Part shown: piece by piece, positions 18,245-26,130 of the stretch
How the letters are laid out: the number at the start of each line of letters is the position of its first letter
How positions within the stretch are numbered: the first letter of the stretch is position 1
The notes under the pieces: generated by a model
What the model saw: only the letters and a program-made list of their open reading frames with translations
Database searches by the model: none
Told to the model about the DNA's origin: nothing
Translations under genes and position numbers: made by a program
From: Myxococcales bacterium
Lineage (GTDB): Bacteria > Myxococcota_A > Polyangia > Fen-1088
Assembly: GCA_003158455.1 (NCBI GenBank)
Contig: PMJO01000161.1
Location: 1 to 37,641 of the forward strand
DNA length: 37,641 nt
Direction of reading: 5' to 3'

Positions 18245-18261
18245 CTGGCACATCGGGTGCA
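18245..18261 (+). promoter_or_regulatory. Sigma-54 (-24/-12) promoter of the second pilin
   Basis: CTGGCACATCGGGTGCA has a perfect -24 element (TGGCAC) and GTGCA for the -12 element (consensus TTGCA), with the required GG-N10-GC spacing. Predicted start near 18272, leaving a 19-bp leader that contains AGGAGG. Pilin genes of myxobacteria and pseudomonads are known to depend on sigma-54. Confidence 0.75.
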
Positions 18262-18290
18262 CAGTCGAAGCAACCAGGAGGCAAGGAACA

Positions 18291-18839
18291 ATGACCATTA
18301 AATCTCGAAAACGCAGCAGTGGCTTCACCCTGGTGGAGTTGATGATCGTCGTGGCGATCATCGGAATTTTGGCCGCAGTGGCGATTCCGGCTTTCACCCG
18401 CTACGTGAAGAAATCACGTACGGCTGAGGCGGTGGGCCACCTCAACAAGGAATGGGCAGGCTCACTGTCCTACTACGAGACCGACCACATGGCACCGGGA
18501 GGCATGGTGACGGCCAAGCAGTTCCCCGGGCAATCGGCGGCCTTTGCCTACACCACAAATTGCGGCTGCATGGCGGGTCAGCGCTGCCCGGGCAACTCGC
18601 CGACATGGGGGAGTGATCTGGTTTGGTTGGCCCTCAACTTCTCCATACCTGACGCGCACAACTACCTTCCTGGATACAGCGGCGACTTGACGGGCACGCA
18701 TGCGGTGTTCACCGCCTGGGCCCAGGGCGATCTGGACTGCGATTCGACCCTGGCCACGTTCGCGCGTGAAGGGGGAATCAACTCGAATGGTGACGTGACC
18801 GGCAGCTATCAGCCGACGGTCACCAACGAACTAGAGTAG
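18291..18839 (+). CDS. Type IV major pilin-like prepilin
   Basis: 182 residues. Short basic leader [11 protein letters not shown] with cleavage after Gly11, then [22 protein letters not shown]: the canonical prepilin peptidase site with Phe+1 and Glu+5. The globular part carries an [12 protein letters not shown] cysteine cluster and a C-terminal CDSTLATF segment. The ATG at 18291 is fixed by AGGAGG (18276-18281, 9 bp) and by the leader length; the frame is open upstream to 18066 but that part does not look coding. Sigma-54 promoter at 18245-18261 and a terminator at 18867-18898 make this a single-gene unit. It is the better candidate for the main PilA of the two pilins. Confidence 0.9.
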   Translation: MTIKSRKRSSGFTLVELMIVVAIIGILAAVAIPAFTRYVKKSRTAEAVGHLNKEWAGSLSYYETDHMAPGGMVTAKQFPGQSAAFAYTTNCGCMAGQRCPGNSPTWGSDLVWLALNFSIPDAHNYLPGYSGDLTGTHAVFTAWAQGDLDCDSTLATFAREGGINSNGDVTGSYQPTVTNELE

Positions 18840-18866
18840 ATCGTTTCGCGACCTGGATGGTCGAGC

Positions 18867-18898
18867 AAGCCCCGGACGGGATGTCCCCGCCGGGGCTT
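18867..18898 (+). terminator. Rho-independent-like terminator after the second pilin
   Basis: AAGCCCCGG (18867-18875) pairs with CCGGGGCTT (18890-18898), and an inner GGG/CCC pair tightens the loop. A modestly T-rich run (CTTGCTATTTGG) follows on the plus strand. It also lies after the stop of the leftward nadB gene. Confidence 0.65.
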
Positions 18899-18920
18899 CT
18901 TGCTATTTGGCTGGCTCCGA

Positions 18921-20507
18921 CTACACGGCCGGGCCGTCGCCTCGTGCCAGCACCGTATCCTTGGCCAAGCGCGGGTCATGTTCGGGATGGTCAAGATTGA
19001 AATGCAGGCCCCGGCTTTCGGGCCGCCGCCGCGCACTCTGGATGATTAGATCCGCCACCAACGCGATGTTGCGCAGCTCGAGCAGATCGCGGTTCACCAG
19101 GAAGTTCCAATAATACTCGCGAATTTCCTCGCGGATGAGATGCATCCGCCGCGCGGCGCGCTCCAGCCGCTTGTCCGAGCGGACAATGCCCACGTAGTTC
19201 CACATCAGGCGGCGTATTTCGTCCCAGGCGTGGCTGACCAGCACGGCCTCGTCGGCGGCGGTGGCATCGCCTGAATACCAGGTCGCCACCTGTTGCGGCC
19301 GGTCCACCTTGGCATCACGCACGTCGTCCGCGGCGCGCGCGGCGTACACCAGGGCTTCCAGCAGCGAGTTCGAAGCCAGGCGGCAAGCACCGTGCAGGCC
19401 GGTCAGGGAGGCTTCTCCGACGGCGTAGAGGTTGCGGACGCTGGTGCGTCCGTTGGCGTCCACCAAGATACCGCCGCAGCTGTAGTGCGCGGCCGGCACT
19501 ACCGGGATGGGCATGGAGCGCATGTCGATGCCCAGCTCCAAGCAGCGTCGGTGGATGTTGGGGAAACGTTCGGCCAAAAATTGCGCTGGCAGGTGGGTCA
19601 TGTCGAGCACGACATAGTCGTCGCCGGTACGCTTCATCTCGGCGTCGATGGCGCGCGATACTACGTCGCGCGGAGCGAGATCCTTCATCGCGTGGTAGCG
19701 CGCCATGAACGGGGTGCCATCGAGCAGGCGCAGGATGCCGCCCTCGCCCCGCAGGGCTTCGCTGATGAGGAATGACTTGGCCGTCGGGTGGAAGAGACAG
19801 GTGGGATGGAACTGGAAGAACTCCATGTTGGCCACCCGCGCCCCCACCCGGTACGCCATGGCCACGCCGTCGCCAGTGGCCACGTCGGGATTGGAGGTGT
19901 ACAGGTACACCTTGCCAGCTCCCCCGGTGGCCACGATCACAGCGCGCGCAACCATGGTCCGGATCTCGCCCAGATTCTGGTCATAGACGTAGGCCCCGAA
20001 GACGGCGTTGGGGCCGCCGTACTTGGCGGTGGTCAGCAGATCCACCGCCATGGAGTCGGGCAGAAGTGTGATCCGATCCCCGCGCTCTTGCACGCGTTCA
20101 AGCAATGTGTCGTGGATGGCGGCGCCGGTCATGTCCTGTGCGTGAACGACCCGGCGGGCGCTGTGGCCGCCTTCGCGGGCAAGTTGAAACTGGCCGTCGG
20201 GCTCGCGGTCGAAATTCACACCTAGCTGGTTGGCCAGGTGGAGTATGTGTTGCGGCCCCTGGCGCACGCACATGTCCACGACGTCTAGGTTGCACAGGCC
20301 GTCGCCCACTCGCAGCGTGTCCTCGATATGCTTCTCTGGTGTGTCACCCACCCCCAGCACCGCGGCCACTCCGCCCTGAGCTTGATGGGTGTTGGCGTCG
20401 GTGAGGGCGCGCTTGGACACCACCACCACGCGACCGTGCTCCGAGGCACGCAGGGCAAAGTAGAGGCCCGCCAGGCCAGAGCCAAGGACTAGGTAGTCTG
20501 CTTCCAC
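18921..20507 (-). CDS. nadB: L-aspartate oxidase NadB
   Basis: 528 residues from a GTG start. FAD-binding start YLVLGSGLAGLYFALRASEHG (dinucleotide motif GSGLAG), substrate/flavin loop THQAQGGVAAVLG, GGHSARRVVHAQDMTG, EFFQFHPTCL, LISEALRGEGG, AAHYSCGGI and LHGACRLASNSLLEALVYAAR all match NadB, and the length distinguishes it from the longer SdhA/FrdA. NadB makes iminoaspartate in the first step of de novo NAD synthesis; nadA and nadC are not in the window. The minus strand has TAGATT 9 bp before the GTG and no SD, suggesting a very short leader. Confidence 0.95.
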   Translation of the reverse strand: MEADYLVLGSGLAGLYFALRASEHGRVVVVSKRALTDANTHQAQGGVAAVLGVGDTPEKHIEDTLRVGDGLCNLDVVDMCVRQGPQHILHLANQLGVNFDREPDGQFQLAREGGHSARRVVHAQDMTGAAIHDTLLERVQERGDRITLLPDSMAVDLLTTAKYGGPNAVFGAYVYDQNLGEIRTMVARAVIVATGGAGKVYLYTSNPDVATGDGVAMAYRVGARVANMEFFQFHPTCLFHPTAKSFLISEALRGEGGILRLLDGTPFMARYHAMKDLAPRDVVSRAIDAEMKRTGDDYVVLDMTHLPAQFLAERFPNIHRRCLELGIDMRSMPIPVVPAAHYSCGGILVDANGRTSVRNLYAVGEASLTGLHGACRLASNSLLEALVYAARAADDVRDAKVDRPQQVATWYSGDATAADEAVLVSHAWDEIRRLMWNYVGIVRSDKRLERAARRMHLIREEIREYYWNFLVNRDLLELRNIALVADLIIQSARRRPESRGLHFNLDHPEHDPRLAKDTVLARGDGPAV

Positions 20508-20579
20508 AACGGTGTCAATCTAGCAGGTTCCCATATCAGTGCAGCGACGAGCGCCGGCCTGTGTTACGATCGGTAGGTT

Positions 20580-21410
20580 ATGTCCCGCTGTCCCTACCTC
20601 GCCCTGCTCTTGCTCGCACTGCCCGCGCCCGGACACGCGACGGTGTGGCAGCGGCAACGGGTGGACGGCACCCTGGAGTTCACCAACGCTCCCAGCGCAG
20701 GTCCGAACTGGCGGGCGGTTCCCGAGTCCGAGCCGAGGCACGCCTCGGAAAGGCCGCACGAACATGCGGCGGCGGCGTCAAGAATCGATAGCGTAATGTG
20801 GACCCGCGATCGCGCCGACGGAGTGAGCGAGTTCACCAACCTGCCCCCGGTGGGCAGGCGTTGGAAGGTTTTGTTCCGCATCGGGCCGGGCAAGGCCTCG
20901 GCCATGCGGGGCGATTCGGACCTGGTGCCCCCGCGCGACAATTCCCCTGCTCGCTACCAGCGCTACGACGACCACATCCGCGATCAGCAGGCCTACTTCG
21001 CCATTCCGCAGGCACTGATCCGGGCTGTCATCAGGACCGAGTCAGACTACGACCCGCAGGTGGTGTCCAGTGCAGGTGCGCTAGGGCTGATGCAGCTCAT
21101 GCCGGCCACGGCGCGAGCCATGGGTGTGACCAACGTGTGGGATCCGCGCCAGAACGTTATGGGGGGAGCACGCTATCTACAGACGCTGGCCAAACGTTTT
21201 TGCCGGACGCCAGCCGTGGGACGAGGTGACGGCGCTGGCGGCGCGTTGGTGTGCTCGGACGACGAGATGATCAAGGTGCTCGCGGGATACCATGCCGGGC
21301 CCGGTGCGGTCGAGAAATACGGGGGTCTGCCCCCCTTTGAAACCACGCGAGCATATGTGACTACCGTTTGGCAGCGATACAAGGGAGCCGCGCCGTTGGC
21401 GCTGCGATGA
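20580..21410 (+). CDS. Exported SLT-type lytic transglycosylase
   Basis: 276 residues. Signal peptide of about 20 residues (LALLLLALPAPGHA). Two short repeats of the type W-x-R-x-x-x-D-G-x-x-EFTN-x-P at residues 23-39 and 74-90 resemble DUF4124-like modules. The catalytic SLT domain starts near residue 140: IPQALIRAVIRTESDYDP with catalytic Glu154, then SSAGALGLMQLMPATARAMGV and VLAGYHAGPGAV, as in Slt70/MltC-like enzymes. It would cleave the glycan strand of peptidoglycan in the periplasm. TACGAT at 20565-20570 lies 9 bp before the ATG and there is no SD. The TPR/AIM24 gene begins 3 bp after its stop. Confidence 0.92.
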   Translation: MSRCPYLALLLLALPAPGHATVWQRQRVDGTLEFTNAPSAGPNWRAVPESEPRHASERPHEHAAAASRIDSVMWTRDRADGVSEFTNLPPVGRRWKVLFRIGPGKASAMRGDSDLVPPRDNSPARYQRYDDHIRDQQAYFAIPQALIRAVIRTESDYDPQVVSSAGALGLMQLMPATARAMGVTNVWDPRQNVMGGARYLQTLAKRFCRTPAVGRGDGAGGALVCSDDEMIKVLAGYHAGPGAVEKYGGLPPFETTRAYVTTVWQRYKGAAPLALR

Positions 21411-21413
21411 GCC

Positions 21414-22805
21414 GTGCCTGGTGACATCCACCTTCCCGAAGAGTCCATCTCAGCGGTGGCGATCTCCGGACCTGGCGCCGGACGTGAGGACGATGTGCTG
21501 CGGGAACAGCTTCATCGCACCAGCGAGCTGGTGGTGGCGCAGCGCTTGCCCGAGGCGGAGCTGGAGTTGCTGCGCGCGCAGGCGGATGCGCCCCATGATC
21601 TGCGCGTGCTCAAGCTGCTGGCGCTCGTGCGTTTCAAGCTGGGGCGTCTGGCCGAGGCACGCCAGATCTACCGGGAAGCTGCGCAGATCGCTCCCGAGGA
21701 CGCGGCTATTCGTCTCAATTTGGGACTGATCGCCCTCAAGCTGGACTGGTTCGACGAGGCGGTGACCGAGCTGGAAACCACCGTGCGTTTGCGTCCCGAG
21801 GATCGACGCGCGTGGAGCTATCTTGGCTACGCTTGCGCGCGCACCGGTGCGCGTGCGCAAGCGGCGGCTGCCTTTCGGCGTGCGGGCCAGCACGAACTGG
21901 CTGCGGAGATGGAGCGGGTGGCGACCACGTCCGCTTCCGCAGCCGAGGATGCCGGGGTGGGCGCCGTCGAGGCCGAGCGTGCGCGCGCCGTCGACGTGGG
22001 CCCGGCCACACCCAGGCCGGAACTTCGCACCCAGGTCCTAGATGGCGTCATGCCCGTTCCGCCTAGCCCGGCACCTGGGTCGGGCGAGATTGTGTCGCTG
22101 TCTGCCTTTGCCCTGGCGCGCATGTTGGCACCGGCGCCCGAGCCGGCTGCGCTGGCCTGGCTCGGGCATGGGGTTGTGCACTTCGCTGCCAGTAACGAGA
22201 CCTACGTGCGCGAGTCCGCCCTGCTGGCGGCACTTGGCGGGGTCGAGCTGGTTCCCGCCCGCCGGCGAATGCGCGGACACCTTCTGGGCGAGGCCATGAC
22301 CGCGCAGGGCGAGCGATTCTTGCACCTGGCGGGAAGCGGCGACCTTTGGCTTTCGCCCTGGCGTCCGGGCCGTGCCCTCTACGCGCTGTCGCTGGAACGG
22401 GATGTGCTCTATCTGCGTGATGAACAGGTCGTGGCCTGGGGTGACGAACTGGTGTGGGAGTGGGGTCGTGTACCGGGCGGTGGGCCAGCCCTGCTGCAAT
22501 TTCGCGGGACGGGCCGGGTGGTGGTGACCGCAGGTCCTGATGAGGTAGTGGCCGTGCGGCTGAGCGAGGGAGATTCGCTGGCCGTGCCGGGGCGACGACT
22601 TTGCGGCTGGGTGGGACGCGTGGTCGCGCAGAGCCTGACCAGACGAGAGGCCCAGTCCAGCGACGCCTATGTCACCTGCGCCGGCGTCGGGGTAGTATTG
22701 CTTTCCAAACATGGCGAACCTCCGCAGCCAGATTACGGACCTGCCCAACGTGGTGACGATAGCGCGGGTGCTGATCGTTCCGGGGGTGCTGTACTTCATC
22801 GATAA
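21414..22805 (+). CDS. TPR and AIM24-family protein
   Basis: 463 residues from a GTG start 3 bp after the transglycosylase stop. Residues about 30-165 are TPR-like helix pairs (LVVAQRLPEAELELL, LKLLALVRFKLGRLAEARQIYREAAQIAPED, IRLNLGLIALKLDWFDEAVTELETTVRLRPED). Residues 170-230 are an Ala/Pro-rich linker. Residues about 255-430 match the AIM24 beta-domain (GHLLGEAM, FLHLAGSGDLWLSP, DEQVVAWGDELVWEW), found in mitochondrial AIM24 and many bacterial proteins of unknown role. No signal peptide. The last 32 residues overlap pgsA for 95 bp in another frame and look like read-through of pgsA sequence rather than conserved protein. Confidence 0.78.
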   Translation: MPGDIHLPEESISAVAISGPGAGREDDVLREQLHRTSELVVAQRLPEAELELLRAQADAPHDLRVLKLLALVRFKLGRLAEARQIYREAAQIAPEDAAIRLNLGLIALKLDWFDEAVTELETTVRLRPEDRRAWSYLGYACARTGARAQAAAAFRRAGQHELAAEMERVATTSASAAEDAGVGAVEAERARAVDVGPATPRPELRTQVLDGVMPVPPSPAPGSGEIVSLSAFALARMLAPAPEPAALAWLGHGVVHFAASNETYVRESALLAALGGVELVPARRRMRGHLLGEAMTAQGERFLHLAGSGDLWLSPWRPGRALYALSLERDVLYLRDEQVVAWGDELVWEWGRVPGGGPALLQFRGTGRVVVTAGPDEVVAVRLSEGDSLAVPGRRLCGWVGRVVAQSLTRREAQSSDAYVTCAGVGVVLLSKHGEPPQPDYGPAQRGDDSAGADRSGGAVLHR

Positions 22806-23301
22806 TTTCAGTCCGGTCCGTAGTTTCATCGCGGCCCTTCTCTACCTGGTCGCCTCGGCCGGCGATGGCCTCGATGGCTATCTGGCCCGCAGCCGGGGTC
22901 AGGTCAGTGTCCTCGGCAAGTTTCTCGATCCGCTGGCCGACAAGCTCATGGTCACGGCGGTGCTGGTCTTTCTCGTGGCGGTGGGCCGCGCCACCGCCTG
23001 GGTCGTCGTGGTCCTGATCGCGCGCGACGTATGCATCACCGGCCTGCGCAGCATCGCATCTAGCGAGGGCATGGTTATCGCGGCCAGCGCCGGAGGGAAG
23101 ATAAAGACCGCGCTGCAATTGGTGGCCATCAGCATGCTTCTCGTGCACTTCAGCTACCCGGTGCTTGGGCTTGGCGTTTCGGTCGACTACCAGGTCGCAG
23201 GCACAATTCTGCTGTACGTTTCGCTGGCGGTTTCGTTGGCGTCCGGGGTCGAGTACGTGTGGGTATTCGCCAAGACAGTGGGCAGCGTGAGGCGGGCGTA
23301 G
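22711..23301 (+). CDS. pgsA: CDP-diacylglycerol--glycerol-3-phosphate 3-phosphatidyltransferase
   Basis: 196 residues, a multi-pass membrane protein with the CDP-alcohol phosphotransferase signature D52-x2-D55-G56-x2-A59-R60-x8-G69-x3-D73-x3-D77 in AGDGLDGYLARSR and VLGKFLDPLADK. LPNVVTIARVLIVP at the N-terminus is typical of PgsA. It makes phosphatidylglycerol phosphate, the route to PG, which is also the diacylglyceryl donor used by Lgt, encoded just downstream on the other strand. The ATG at 22711 lies within the end of the AIM24 gene; TAGTAT at 22693-22698 lies 12 bp upstream and there is no SD. Confidence 0.92.
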   Translation: MANLRSQITDLPNVVTIARVLIVPGVLYFIDNFSPVRSFIAALLYLVASAGDGLDGYLARSRGQVSVLGKFLDPLADKLMVTAVLVFLVAVGRATAWVVVVLIARDVCITGLRSIASSEGMVIAASAGGKIKTALQLVAISMLLVHFSYPVLGLGVSVDYQVAGTILLYVSLAVSLASGVEYVWVFAKTVGSVRRA

Positions 23302-23325
23302 CGGCAAGCATTGTGGATTCGGCCG

Positions 23326-23386
23326 GTTCCGCCCGTCAGAATTCCAGCCATGTGCCGTCGATGCATCCCGCCCGGCTTCGTTGCTC
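23326..23386 (+). mobile_element. MITE-like element, copy 2 (left end only)
   Basis: GTTCCGCCCGTCAGAA at 23326-23341 is identical to one terminal repeat of the element at 17890-18050. The match with the left part of that copy continues with few differences through CAGCCATGTGCCG and GATGCATCCCGCCCGGCTT to GCTCCT at 23386. The expected interior and right end are absent; the sequence switches instead to an lgt fragment. CTAG at the border is replaced by CCGG. Confidence 0.75.
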
Positions 23387-23601
23387 CTTGCGCGCGTAGT
23401 ACAGGCCGAAGACCGCGGCGAAGATTAACCCGCCGCAGTAGGCCAGGCCGCCCCGCCACACCTTGAAGATGGCCAGACAATCTCGCGGGCGGGCGGCAGG
23501 TATGGCTGGCCAGGTTGCACACGTGGTTCCAACCGCCCTCCGAACTGGCGTTGCAATGGGCGACCTTGGCTTCGGTCGCGGCGACCTTCAAGTTGTCCAC
23601 G
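23387..23601 (-). pseudogene. Duplicated internal fragment of lgt
   Basis: 215 bp matching 25124-25337 of the intact upstream lgt gene in the same orientation, with about a dozen substitutions and one inserted G in the CTCGCGGGCGGG run that shifts the frame. It covers the Cys-rich insertion and the WRGGLAYYGGFIF region only, with no start or stop. It is a non-functional copy fused at 23386/23387 to the MITE left end. The rest of the gap, 23602-23702, shows two CTAG sites and no gene. Confidence 0.85.
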
Positions 23602-23702
23602 GCCTAGGACGCGGGCCGGCCGCATCCAGAGGCCAGAAGTGCGAACCCAGGCCCTAGCCTGCCGGTTTCGCGTCTCCGGGCAGACGGGGGCCTCTGTGTC
23701 GG

Positions 23703-24614
23703 TTAGCTGCTGGCTCGGCGGCGCAGAATCCGATAGGCAACGGCGGCGGCGGTGCCGAGGGTCAGGCTTAGCGCCTGCGCGGTGGAGAGAGCGAGAGGCT
23801 GGTGGGCAGGCAAATCGAGCCAGGCCGCTATCCGCGGCAGGGAAAGCTCGAAGAGAAATCCCCGGTTCGTGTCTCCGCGCATGACCTCGACGGCCGTGCG
23901 CAGGAGCGCGTAGCCCATGACGTAGATCAACGCCAGCGAGCCGGGAAACGGACGCCGTCGGCGCAAGACCATGAGCAGGACGAACAGCAGCCCTTCCCCC
24001 GCTGCCTCGTAGAGCTGGGTGGGCGCGAGAGTAGGGGTAAACGGCGCGCCCGGCGCGAGCAGGCCCGCACGGGCCAAGTCTTGGTACGCGACGCTGGCCG
24101 GGGGAAAGCGCAGGCCAAAAGGGGAGACCTTGCCGTAACAACAGCCGGCCAAGAAACAACCCACGCGTCCCAAGGCATGGCCCAGCGGCAGCGGGAAAGC
24201 GAGCAAATCAGCCACGTCCCCCAGGGGCCAGGCCTGCCGGTGCGCGAACAACAAAACCACGCCCGCGGCGGCCAGCGCGCCGCCATAGAAGACCAGGCCG
24301 CCCTGCCAGATATACAGGGCCGCCGTGCAATCGGCGAGCACGCGCAGGGCAGGGCGGGGCGCACCGGCGCCCGCGCACAGACGGGAATAGTCGCTGATGT
24401 GCACGATCACATAGAGGACGCGTGAGCCGACAATGCCGGCCACCAATGCCCAGAAGGCCAGGTCAAGCACGGCGGCGGTGTCGAAGCCCATCCGTCGTCC
24501 TTGCCGAAATACCAGCACCACACCCGCGATGGCGGCCATAGCGACCAGCAGGCCGTACGAGTGGACCTCCAAGCCGTGGGCACCGAAATGCAAGGTGAAG
24601 AGATTCGGCCTCAC
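23703..24614 (-). CDS. lgt: Prolipoprotein diacylglyceryl transferase paralogue 2
   Basis: 303 residues, about seven membrane segments. The Lgt signature region is RVGCFLAGCCYGK, the Cys-containing variant of RxGNFxNxExxGR, with GSRVLYV and IWQGGLVFYGGALAAAG upstream and TQLYEA downstream. Lgt moves diacylglycerol from phosphatidylglycerol to the lipobox Cys of prolipoproteins. The GTG start overlaps the upstream lgt stop by 4 bp (GTGA), so the two paralogues are translationally coupled. It lacks most of the Cys-rich insertion of its neighbour but keeps two cysteines (LCAGAG and ADCTA). It could be a duplicate with a different lipoprotein preference. Confidence 0.85.
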   Translation of the reverse strand: MRPNLFTLHFGAHGLEVHSYGLLVAMAAIAGVVLVFRQGRRMGFDTAAVLDLAFWALVAGIVGSRVLYVIVHISDYSRLCAGAGAPRPALRVLADCTAALYIWQGGLVFYGGALAAAGVVLLFAHRQAWPLGDVADLLAFPLPLGHALGRVGCFLAGCCYGKVSPFGLRFPPASVAYQDLARAGLLAPGAPFTPTLAPTQLYEAAGEGLLFVLLMVLRRRRPFPGSLALIYVMGYALLRTAVEVMRGDTNRGFLFELSLPRIAAWLDLPAHQPLALSTAQALSLTLGTAAAVAYRILRRRASS

Positions 24615-25591
24615 GCGCCCTCCTGCGCCGGTGCCGGGTCAGCCAGCCAACCCGAACGCAGACCGCCGAGCAGCAGGTAGATGCCGCACGCCACGAGAGG
24701 CACCGACAGGATCTGCGAGGTGGACAGCCAGCCGAAAAACACGCCGCGATCATCGTCGCGGAAGATCTCGACGAAAGACCGCAGTACGCCCTTGCAGATG
24801 AGCAGCCAGGCGAAGACCTGACCGTCGAGTCGTTTACGCCGGCGCACGACAAAGTAGAGCAGCAAGAACATGCCGAAGTTGAGCAGGGCGAGGTAGATCT
24901 GGGTCGGATGCACGGGCAGGGCAGGGCTGCCCTCGGGAATCAGGCCGGCCGCGCGCTGGGCCTCCCAGGCGCTGCTGCCCACGGGGAAACGCACGGCCCA
25001 GGGCAAATGCGACACTTTGCCGTAGCAGCAGCCGTTGAAAAAGCAGCCCACGCGCGTGAGCGCCAGACCAAAGGCGATCCAGGGAGCGGCCAAATCCGCC
25101 ACCACCCAGCGTCCCATGCGATGCTTGCGCGCGTAGTGCAGGCCGAAGACCGCGGCGAAGATGAACCCGCCGTAGTAGGCCAGACCGCCCCGCCACACCT
25201 TGAAGATGGCCAGACAATCTCGCGGCGGGTGGCAGGTGTGGCTGGCCAGGTTGCACACGTAGTCCCAACCACACTCCGAACTGGCGTTGCAATGGGCGAC
25301 CTTGGCTTCGGTCGCGGCGACCTTGAAGTTGTCCACGCACAGATTGACATAGTCGTGAAAATGGCCGTCGGCGATGATGTGCAGCACGCGTGCCCCAACC
25401 ACCGCCCAGAGAATGAGATCGATCCAAAGATCGAAGATCCGCTCGCGGTCCAGCCCGAGCTTGGGCGCTTCCCGCCGCATCATCCAAAGCCCAACCAGAA
25501 AGCTCAGCGCGAGCGCGGCGAAGTAGGCCGGGACGTCGAGCCGCCCCAGCAGCGGAACATCGATCCCGAAGTCGATCAGGATCGGGCGCAT
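24611..25591 (-). CDS. lgt: Prolipoprotein diacylglyceryl transferase paralogue 1, with Cys-rich insertion
   Basis: 326 residues, multi-pass membrane protein. GARVLHII (residues 67-73), KVWRGGLAYYGGFIF (131-145), RVGCFFNGCCYGK (180-192) and HPTQIYLAL give the Lgt family. Between GARVLH and KVWRGG there is an insertion of about 50 residues (78-128) with six cysteines at 85, 101, 107, 113, 120 and 126, on the side expected to face the periplasm. The Cys spacing suggests a small disulphide-bonded module. The ATG at 25591 lies 8 bp after lspA with AGGA almost touching it; an upstream extension to 25753 is rejected as Arg-rich noise overlapping lspA. Confidence 0.88.
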   Translation of the reverse strand: MRPILIDFGIDVPLLGRLDVPAYFAALALSFLVGLWMMRREAPKLGLDRERIFDLWIDLILWAVVGARVLHIIADGHFHDYVNLCVDNFKVAATEAKVAHCNASSECGWDYVCNLASHTCHPPRDCLAIFKVWRGGLAYYGGFIFAAVFGLHYARKHRMGRWVVADLAAPWIAFGLALTRVGCFFNGCCYGKVSHLPWAVRFPVGSSAWEAQRAAGLIPEGSPALPVHPTQIYLALLNFGMFLLLYFVVRRRKRLDGQVFAWLLICKGVLRSFVEIFRDDDRGVFFGWLSTSQILSVPLVACGIYLLLGGLRSGWLADPAPAQEGA

Positions 25592-25599
25592 GTCCTGGA

Positions 25600-26130
25600 C
25601 TAGCGGCGGCCCCCGCCCGCGCGTTCGGGGGGCGCGCCGGCAGCGGTGCGGCGTTTGTCGAGGATCATGTCGAGCGCCATGAGGCAGACGCCAACCACCA
25701 GCGCCGCGTCCGCGACGTTGAAGGCAGGCCATTCGTGGCCGTGGTAGTGCCACACGATGAAGTCACTCACCTTGCCGGCGATTATGCGGTCGACGAGGTT
25801 GCCCACCGCGCCCCCGCCCACTAAGCCAAGCGCGAAATGCAGCCTGGTTTGCCCAGGATCCGTGCGGCGCAGATAGTGAAAAACCAGGCCCAGCGCTGCC
25901 AGCGCCATCAGGGACAACAGGATGCGGCCGCCCGGCAGTTGTTGCAGCATCCCGAACGCCACGCCGGTGTTCTCCGAGTAGCGCAGGTCGAAGTAGCCAG
26001 CAACCACCACCACGCCGCTCCAAAGCGATTTCAGGTGAGCGCGGGCCAGCACCTTGGTCCACTGGTCAAGCAAGAACGAAACTACGGCCGTGACCGTGAA
26101 GATAATGTTGCGGGTTCGGGTGGAACTCAT
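25600..26130 (-). CDS. lspA: Lipoprotein signal peptidase LspA
   Basis: 176 residues with four membrane helices. [10 protein letters not shown] (residues 20-29), [12 protein letters not shown] (51-62), [15 protein letters not shown] (111-125) and [11 protein letters not shown] (137-147) hold the conserved sites; Asp123 and Asp141 are the expected catalytic pair. It cleaves the signal peptide of diacylglyceryl-modified prolipoproteins. The start overlaps the ileS stop by 4 bp (ATGA), which fixes the ATG at 26130. With ileS upstream and two lgt genes downstream this is a lipoprotein-maturation operon. Confidence 0.96.
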   Translation of the reverse strand: MSSTRTRNIIFTVTAVVSFLLDQWTKVLARAHLKSLWSGVVVVAGYFDLRYSENTGVAFGMLQQLPGGRILLSLMALAALGLVFHYLRRTDPGQTRLHFALGLVGGGAVGNLVDRIIAGKVSDFIVWHYHGHEWPAFNVADAALVVGVCLMALDMILDKRRTAAGAPPERAGGGRR

